This document shows, piece by piece, positions 59,146-64,000 of a stretch of DNA of 64,000 bases. Both the position numbers and the translations under genes were made by a program. The notes below the pieces were generated by a model that was given only the letters and a program-made list of their open reading frames with translations, ran no database searches and had not been told where the DNA came from. Origin of the DNA: Taishania sp037189645 (GTDB lineage: Bacteria; Bacteroidota; Bacteroidia; Flavobacteriales_D; Crocinitomicaceae); NCBI GenBank assembly GCA_037189645.1, contig JBBCIY010000005.1, positions 248,001 through 312,000 on the forward strand, read 5' to 3'. Positions within the stretch are counted from its first letter, which is position 1, and every line of letters begins with the position of its first letter.

Positions 59146-59928
59146 ATGAGATACATCCTGTTAATAATACCTGCTTTGTTTTTCCTTTCCTGTTCCGGAC
59201 AAGGAGCGGCAAGTCCTGATGAATTTACACCTGACGATAGAAAACAGACTTCCATTCGTACAACCTCCTCTGAAAACGCAGCGGGTGAACGGAATACTAA
59301 ATGCGTGGATTCTGTTTTCGCCAGCTACAACTTAGTGGATATACAGTCGATCGATCCAACGATCCAGGTAGATCTGAAATATGCCTCAGCAGATAATTTT
59401 ATGAAACAGCGGCTTTATTTTTCACTGGAAAAATTGTACCTGCAAAAAGACGTTGCCGAACGGCTATCAAAAAGCCAGCACTACCTGAAATCACTTCACC
59501 CGGACTACAGCTTGCTGATTTATGACGGTGTCCGCCCGGTATCTGTCCAGCAGCGCATGTGGGACGCACTGGATACCATCCCCGTATCACAAAGAAGCAA
59601 GTTTGTCTCCAACCCGAAAAATCACAGTATTCATAATTACGGAGCGGCTATTGACCTGACCATTACCGATGAAAACGGTACACCATTGGACATGGGGGCA
59701 GGATATGATGACATCCGGAAAATCGCCTATCCCAGCATGGAAGAATACTTTTTAAAAACCGGTGAATTAACGCCCCGGCAGGTAGAAAACCGGAAACTGC
59801 TCCGCAAAGTGATGAAGAACCAGGGATTTATCAACATCCCCTCGGAATGGTGGCATTTCAACGCGTACAGCCGGAATGAAGTAAAAAGAAGGTACCAGGT
59901 GGTGATGGAAGAGCCTGTATGCGACTGA
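59146..59928 (+). CDS. D-alanyl-D-alanine dipeptidase-like lipoprotein (peptidase M15D, VanX/DdpX family)
   Basis: A 260-residue lipoprotein (signal MRYILLIIPALFFLSCSGQG, lipobox FLSC) with an M15D zinc-peptidase domain. Visible: IQVDLKYASADNFMKQRLYF, LLIYDGVRPVSVQQRMWDAL, the zinc His/Asp motif HSIHNYGAAIDLTITDENG and the third ligand in PSEWWHFNAYSR. Family members hydrolyse D-Ala-D-Ala. As an exported lipoprotein and without a vanHA-type cluster, it more likely serves wall turnover than glycopeptide resistance. A bidirectional hairpin follows its stop. Confidence 0.88.
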   Translation: MRYILLIIPALFFLSCSGQGAASPDEFTPDDRKQTSIRTTSSENAAGERNTKCVDSVFASYNLVDIQSIDPTIQVDLKYASADNFMKQRLYFSLEKLYLQKDVAERLSKSQHYLKSLHPDYSLLIYDGVRPVSVQQRMWDALDTIPVSQRSKFVSNPKNHSIHNYGAAIDLTITDENGTPLDMGAGYDDIRKIAYPSMEEYFLKTGELTPRQVENRKLLRKVMKNQGFINIPSEWWHFNAYSRNEVKRRYQVVMEEPVCD

Positions 59929-59932
59929 GCAA

Positions 59933-59974
59933 CCGCAAAGGTGCAAAACGTTGATCCCTTCTGCACCTTTACGG
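59933..59974. terminator. Bidirectional hairpin between the dipeptidase and thiolase genes
   Basis: CCGCAAAGGTGCA (59933-59945) pairs with TGCACCTTTACGG (59962-59974), 13 positions with one mismatch, loop 16 bases. It lies between two convergent stop codons, though T tracts are short. Confidence 0.5.
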
Positions 59975-59989
59975 TACTCTACTATTTTG

Positions 59990-61180
59990 TTACTTCAGCA
60001 ATTCAATTACCCCGGCAGCACCCTGTCCTGTTCCCACACACATGGTTACTACTCCGTATTTCTGATTGCGTCTTCTTAATTCATTGATGATCTGAACTGT
60101 CAGTTTCGCTCCTGTGCATCCGAGCGGGTGCCCCAGCGCGATTGCTCCTCCGTTTACGTTCACAATACCGGGGTTCAGTCCTGTTTCCCGGATCACAGCC
60201 AGGGATTGCGAAGCAAAGGCTTCATTCAATTCAACTAAGCCGATGTCGTTCAAGGTCAATCCTGCCTGGCTGATCGCTTTCGGAATCGCTTCAACCGGTC
60301 CGATTCCCATGATCCGCGGCTCTACACCTGCTACGCTGTAAGAAACCAGGCGGGCAACCGGCTCCAGGTTCAGCTCTTTTACCATTCGCTCAGACATTAC
60401 CAGCACGAATGCGGCTCCGTCGGAGGTCTGGGAGGAATTTCCTGCCGTTACACTACCTCCGTTGGCAAATACGGCTTTCAGCTTGCCCAATGCTTCAATT
60501 GTACTGGCACGTGGGCCTTCATCCGTGTCAACTATATAGTTCTTTACCTGACGCTTTTCGTTTTCATCCAAAAAGATATGCTCGATATTGACTGGTACGA
60601 TCTCGTCTTTAAACCGTCCTGCCTTGATCGCTTCAATTGCTTTCTCATGTGACTTCAAAGCAAACTGGTCCTGCTCTTCCCTGCTTATGTTGAAATCTTT
60701 GGCCACGGCCTCCGCCGTCAATCCCATGCCCCAGTACCAGGTCGGGTTTTCCTTCCCTACTTTCGGGTTCGGAACGATACGCCAACCTCCCATTGCCATC
60801 ACGGACATGGATTCAACACCTCCGGCAATGATACAATCGGCCATTCCGTTCTCAATCTTTGCTTTTGCAATCGCAATTGTTTCCAGACCTGAAGAGCAAT
60901 ACCTGTTGACAGTCATCCCGGGAACTTTGTCCGTACCTAATCCCATCAGGGAGATCAGGCGTCCGACATTCAATCCCTGCTCTGCTTCCGGGGTAGCATT
61001 TCCCACGATCACATCATCAATTCTCGTTTTGTCGAGCTGTGGAACGGAATCGACCAAATGCCTGATTACGTCCGCCGCCAAATCATCCGGCCTGTAAAAA
61101 CGAAAACCACCTCTGCCTGCTTTTCCGACTGCTGAACGGAATCCCGTTACGATGTATGCTTCTTGCTTCATATCTTTCAT
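59990..61180 (-). CDS. Acetyl-CoA C-acyltransferase (thiolase family)
   Basis: Thiolase for the last step of fatty acid beta-oxidation or for acetoacetyl-CoA metabolism. The 396 residues contain the acylated Cys region MTVNRYCSSGLETIAIAKAK, IIAGGVESMSVMAMGG, VELNEAFASQSLAVI, the catalytic His in NVNGGAIALGHPLGCTGAKL and the proton-relay Cys in VVTMCVGTGQGAAGVIE. ATG starts at 61180 and 61171 are both plausible (MKDMKQEAYIVTGFRSAVG); I kept the longer. The partner hydratase/dehydrogenase is not in this window. Convergent with the dipeptidase gene. Confidence 0.94.
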   Translation of the reverse strand: MKDMKQEAYIVTGFRSAVGKAGRGGFRFYRPDDLAADVIRHLVDSVPQLDKTRIDDVIVGNATPEAEQGLNVGRLISLMGLGTDKVPGMTVNRYCSSGLETIAIAKAKIENGMADCIIAGGVESMSVMAMGGWRIVPNPKVGKENPTWYWGMGLTAEAVAKDFNISREEQDQFALKSHEKAIEAIKAGRFKDEIVPVNIEHIFLDENEKRQVKNYIVDTDEGPRASTIEALGKLKAVFANGGSVTAGNSSQTSDGAAFVLVMSERMVKELNLEPVARLVSYSVAGVEPRIMGIGPVEAIPKAISQAGLTLNDIGLVELNEAFASQSLAVIRETGLNPGIVNVNGGAIALGHPLGCTGAKLTVQIINELRRRNQKYGVVTMCVGTGQGAAGVIELLK

Positions 61181-61343
61181 TTACTACTGTTCATTATTTC
61201 GTGTTCCGGCAAACTGCCTTGTGAGTAAAATTAATCATTTTTATGACAAATTTATTATGTATGCATATTTTTTTATTCTTTTTTAGAAAACTTAATCTCC
61301 CCGTGAAGCCTGCTTAAAAATATATTTTCGTTTCTTTACATCT

Positions 61344-61874
61344 ATGAATATTATCCTGATAGGCTATATGGGTTCCGGGAAAACGACCCTGGGGAAAAAA
61401 CTGGCTGTAAGGCTGGGTTTAACATTCATTGATACCGATAAAATCATTGAAGAAGAATCGGGGGAACCGATCTCCGTGATCTTTGAACAGTCGGGTGAGA
61501 GCTACTTCCGTGAACTGGAAAAAAAGCTGGTTGACCGCTTAAAAGGCCAGGATAACCTGCTCATTTCAACCGGGGGAGGAATGCCTTGCTTCAATAACCT
61601 TATGGAAGAGCTGGTTGAACTGGGGCTGACGATTTACCTCCAACGCCCGGCAAAAGAACTGGCACACCGTATTTTCCATTCAAAGAAAAAACGCCCGCTG
61701 ACAGATGGTAAATCAGAAGAGGAGCTGATCGGGCTGATCGAAAACGCGCTTTCAGAAAGAGAGGTCTTTTACAATAAAGCTCATATCATTGCTGACAGGG
61801 ATGTGCAGCATGTGACAAGTTTGGAGATGAGGATAAAAGGTTACCTGACAGAACAGCGCCGTTATCAATTGTAA
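61344..61874 (+). CDS. aroK: Shikimate kinase
   Basis: Phosphorylates shikimate in aromatic amino acid synthesis. The 176 residues have Walker A GYMGSGKTTLGKKLA (from 7), the shikimate-binding IDTDKIIEEESGEPI, IFEQSGESYFRELEKKL, the Walker B-like STGGGMPCFNNLMEEL and a lid region with KKRPLTDG. A variant -7 box TATTTTCG (61323-61330) lies 14 bases before the ATG. The stop overlaps the convergent membrane protein gene by 10 bases. Confidence 0.95.
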   Translation: MNIILIGYMGSGKTTLGKKLAVRLGLTFIDTDKIIEEESGEPISVIFEQSGESYFRELEKKLVDRLKGQDNLLISTGGGMPCFNNLMEELVELGLTIYLQRPAKELAHRIFHSKKKRPLTDGKSEEELIGLIENALSEREVFYNKAHIIADRDVQHVTSLEMRIKGYLTEQRRYQL

Positions 61875-62281
61875 TACAAATGTTTCGCCATTACGAAAAA
61901 ACTAACAAAGAATAATAGTATCGTACCAATAACGTAGCTGACAATTATTTTTCTGTTTGTATCAAAGACGATCTTCCGGTAAATAGAAATACGTTTTTCA
62001 TAGGTTGTAGTGTTTTTAAATACCGAGACGCACATTAACAAACCAATGGCAAATAAAAGTCCTATGATTCTTCCCATCGCTCCATTCGCTCTTTCAGAGT
62101 TCCATAAAGATGTATAGCCAGAAATATCCAAATAAACATCCAAAAAAATCAGCGTGGAATGGATATTCAAAAAGAGCAGTAAAAATCCAAGCACATATCC
62201 ACTTTCATTTGCATATTTCTTCTTTTTATACAGGCTTTTCACGAAAAACAGGTACCTGAGCAGTAAAGTAATTAACAACAC
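61865..62281 (-). CDS. Hypothetical membrane protein
   Basis: A 138-residue protein starting with GTG (an in-frame stop lies three codons upstream). Four hydrophobic helices are likely: LLITLLLRYLFFV at the N-terminus, VLGFLLLFLNIHSTLIFLDV, IIGLLFAIGLLMCVSVF, and a last one ending IGTILLFFVSFFVM. No family recognised. The sequence is clearly AT-richer by eye than its neighbours. It overlaps the aroK 3' end by 10 bases on the other strand. Confidence 0.65.
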   Translation of the reverse strand: MLLITLLLRYLFFVKSLYKKKKYANESGYVLGFLLLFLNIHSTLIFLDVYLDISGYTSLWNSERANGAMGRIIGLLFAIGLLMCVSVFKNTTTYEKRISIYRKIVFDTNRKIIVSYVIGTILLFFVSFFVMAKHLYYN

Positions 62282-62314
62282 GATTTTTTACTCAAAATTA
62301 CAAAATCAAATAAT

Positions 62315-62890
62315 TTACTTTTTGCTGTACCGGTAATGCCCGATGATCTTAAAATCGAATAAACAGTCTTCCAGCACCTGCCCCCTGCCGATGTTATGAA
62401 TGATCAGGTATCTTTTTCCATCAGCGGATTTTTTACCCGACACGATCCCGATGTGCGTCAGTCCTTTTCCCAGGTCCCAACAGACAACATTCCCGGGTTG
62501 ATAGTCCTTTGCATCTTTCGACTGGATCAGTTCTGTCCCGTGACGGGAGAAAAATACCATCAGGTTCGGTACTCTACGGTGGTCGATGTTCCTGTCCGTT
62601 GTTTTCAACCCCCACTTTTTCGGGTAGAGGCTGAAATTCTTTTTCATGTCCTCGTGCACCTCTTTCTGCAGATCGATCCCCATTTTCCGGTACGCACGGA
62701 TCACTACATCCGTACAGACGCCTTTATCTTCCGGAACGTCCCCATTGGGATAAGATAACGAAAAGTAAGCGGGGTCGTATGTCACTTTCTGCTTTGTCAG
62801 CGTCAGTGCGGAATCTGCCAGGCGGCTGTAAAAATCCGCTTGAGAAAAACCAATTGAAGAAACAAAGAGAAAAATAATGAGTGCTTTCAT
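62315..62890 (-). CDS. DUF1287 domain-containing protein
   Basis: A 191-residue exported protein from the ATG at 62890 (signal MKALIIFLFVSSIGFSQ); longer starts at 62899 and 62932 exist but spoil the signal peptide. The DUF1287 domain shows VPEDKGVCTDVVIRAYRKMG, NIDHRRVPNLMVFFSRHG, GNVVCWDLGKGLTHIGIVSG and the closing YLIIHNIGRGQVLEDCLFDF. The Cys and His positions fit an NlpC/P60-type amidase fold, so cell-wall hydrolysis is possible but not proven. Confidence 0.88.
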   Translation of the reverse strand: MKALIIFLFVSSIGFSQADFYSRLADSALTLTKQKVTYDPAYFSLSYPNGDVPEDKGVCTDVVIRAYRKMGIDLQKEVHEDMKKNFSLYPKKWGLKTTDRNIDHRRVPNLMVFFSRHGTELIQSKDAKDYQPGNVVCWDLGKGLTHIGIVSGKKSADGKRYLIIHNIGRGQVLEDCLFDFKIIGHYRYSKK

Positions 62891-62951
62891 TGGTTGCATT
62901 TTAGGAGAAATTATTGTTGGGTTCAAGATCAAAATTCATGCCACCAAACCG

Positions 62952-63431
62952 CTATGCAGAATCGTGACCAGGGTCGTATTCCATATAGCATAAATCCAGT
63001 CCTTCCGCCCAAAAATCTTTTTTGGTATCAACCAGGCGAAAGCCATTCTTTTCATAGAATCTGTAAGTCAACTGGGAGGTCCGTACCGTTATCCGTTTTA
63101 CACTTTCCGTATTTTTCAAAAAATCGAGGCGGTACTGCAATAAAACGGTTCCTATCCTGTTCCCATGCAACTCCGGGTGAATCATTCCCCAGCTGATGAT
63201 CCCGACCGACCTGTTTTCAGCATAGTTCACCCCTCCACAGCCAACAATCTCCTCATTCCGCTCCACAACAAAGTAATCTTCGATTTCATTGTCCAGGTAA
63301 CTGACAAAATCCGCTTCTTCTTCAGGAGCAAAATACTCCGGGGTATTCGACCGGATAAGCTGAATGAGCTGCGCTTTATCTTCCGCTCTATATGGCCGGA
63401 TGCTGATCATTTTCGTCATCTTCTCCTTCAT
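62952..63431 (-). CDS. GNAT family N-acetyltransferase
   Basis: A GNAT acetyltransferase of 159 residues: ISIRPYRAEDKAQLIQLIRS, EEIVGCGGVNYAENRSVGI, the acetyl-CoA-binding motif region MIHPELHGNRIGTVLLQYRL and YRFYEKNGFRLVDTKKDFW. The substrate is unknown. The start overlaps the 3' end of the FAD-oxidoreductase gene on the same strand (44 bases with the first ATG, 23 with the ATG at 63410), so the two are translationally linked. Confidence 0.88.
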   Translation of the reverse strand: MKEKMTKMISIRPYRAEDKAQLIQLIRSNTPEYFAPEEEADFVSYLDNEIEDYFVVERNEEIVGCGGVNYAENRSVGIISWGMIHPELHGNRIGTVLLQYRLDFLKNTESVKRITVRTSQLTYRFYEKNGFRLVDTKKDFWAEGLDLCYMEYDPGHDSA

Positions 63432-64000
63432 TCATCCGGATAATATATGCCAGCGTAGTCAGTATCTTGTCGTGTTTCTTCACGAATGGGTTTGTCTCGT
63501 CCCAGACGTATCCTGCCAATACCGAACAAATCTGCTTCATAAATTCTTCATTTTTCTCTTTGCTGAAAAAGATCGTCGGGAGGCGCCCGTCGTACCAGGC
63601 ATTCACATAACTTCTGAAAACGTTGATCCCCTGTTTCATGTGATTGCTGTATTCATTTTCCCAGTCAACCTGTTCTCCGTTGAGCTGCCGGGCTACCAGC
63701 GCCGCGGCTTTATACCCGGAAGAAATGGCAAACATGACTCCTGAGCTGAAAGTGGGATCTAAAAATTCAGTGGCATTCCCGCATAAAGCATACCCTTCTC
63801 CATACAATTGTTTTACAGAGACGGCATAATTCATTACTGTTCTCGGCTCAAACTGGATGTCCGGGTCTGCAAAACGTCCTTCCAGACCAGGGAATTCCGC
63901 TATCAAACGCAAAAATTCCTTGTTGCTGTCGGCTGCACATTCCTCAATGAAATCAACATCGGAAACAATTCCGACGGAGGTAGTGCCATCGGAGAACGGA
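63388..64000 (-). CDS. NAD(P)/FAD-dependent oxidoreductase, C-terminal part (cut by window edge; halogenase-like family)
   Basis: The frame is open to the right edge; the 204 visible codons are the C-terminal part. Near the edge reads FSDGTTSVGIVSDVDFIEE. Further on GYALCGNATEFLDPTFSSGV, then MFAISSGYKAAALVARQLNG, gives the second FAD-contact region of the tryptophan-halogenase/geranylgeranyl-reductase-like flavoprotein superfamily, followed by a helical C-terminus. Related enzymes occur in flexirubin/aryl polyene clusters of Bacteroidota, but no neighbours are visible to test that. It overlaps the GNAT gene. Confidence 0.8.
   Translation of the reverse strand, partial: PFSDGTTSVGIVSDVDFIEECAADSNKEFLRLIAEFPGLEGRFADPDIQFEPRTVMNYAVSVKQLYGEGYALCGNATEFLDPTFSSGVMFAISSGYKAAALVARQLNGEQVDWENEYSNHMKQGINVFRSYVNAWYDGRLPTIFFSKEKNEEFMKQICSVLAGYVWDETNPFVKKHDKILTTLAYIIRMNEGEDDENDQHPAI

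Noticed and set aside
59146..59928. DdpX-like dipeptidase as a vancomycin-resistance determinant
   Set aside because: It is an exported lipoprotein in a Gram-negative lineage with no vanH, vanA or regulator genes nearby; wall turnover is the simpler reading.

Overview
The window reads as a chromosomal segment of a Bacteroidota bacterium, most likely order Flavobacteriales and possibly Crocinitomicaceae (Fluviicola-like). The order rests on several signs: four proteins with type IX secretion (T9SS) C-terminal sorting tails, an rpmB-rpmG-DUF4295-ftsY locus, a fold-type-III arginine decarboxylase of the flavobacterial kind, many starts preceded by the Bacteroidota -7 promoter box TAnnTTTG, and weak Shine-Dalgarno signals. 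The family is an inference. Coding density is high. No stretch over 300 bases lacks a gene, and I found no tRNA, rRNA, CRISPR array, insertion sequence or prophage.

Layout. 1-3.5 kb: a CzcCBA/CusCBA-type heavy-metal efflux operon on the minus strand, cut by the left edge. 3.7-8.3 kb: small secreted proteins, a quinone-oxidoreductase-like dehydrogenase, exonuclease VII (xseAB), a DUF1003 membrane protein and a GreA-like protein. 8.5-11.2 kb: clpB. 11.3-16.4 kb: three T9SS cargo proteins (GEVED, PNGase-F-like and one unknown). 16.5-20.5 kb: prfB, an ArsC-family protein, arginine decarboxylase and two small proteins. 20.7-24.2 kb: a coupled surE-membrane protein-lpxB-spoIID-like cluster. 24.3-29.0 kb: a 515-aa helical protein, bcp, recA, a YraN endonuclease and an LD-carboxypeptidase. 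29.1-32.7 kb: a large NtrY-like histidine kinase. 33.2-37.8 kb: the rimP-nusA-infB operon on the minus strand. 38-41.9 kb: a family 9 glycosyltransferase, a phosphoribosyltransferase, murQ, a TonB-like protein and riboflavin synthase. 42-46.2 kb: a serine hydrolase, a small secreted protein, metF and pgk. 46.4-50.5 kb: DUF2147, an HD phosphohydrolase, a membrane thioredoxin-like protein, and an ECF sigma factor with an overlapping TPR/anti-sigma-like partner. 50.6-55.8 kb: a giant M43 metalloprotease with seven 66-residue repeats. 56-57.7 kb: ftsY and the L28/L33/DUF4295 genes. 57.8-64 kb: an aminotransferase, a DdpX-like dipeptidase, thiolase, aroK, a DUF1287 protein, a GNAT protein, and an FAD-dependent oxidoreductase cut by the right edge.

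Most of the content is core housekeeping. I saw no clear new defence system or mobile system. The most interesting signals are regulatory and structural: terminator-like hairpins directly before the start codons of rimP and ftsY; -7 boxes so close to some starts (two of them GTG) that the mRNAs should be leaderless or nearly so; a sigma-factor 5' end that looks frameshifted in a short T run; an unusually uniform 198-bp coding repeat array; and a release factor 2 with SPY where SPF is expected.
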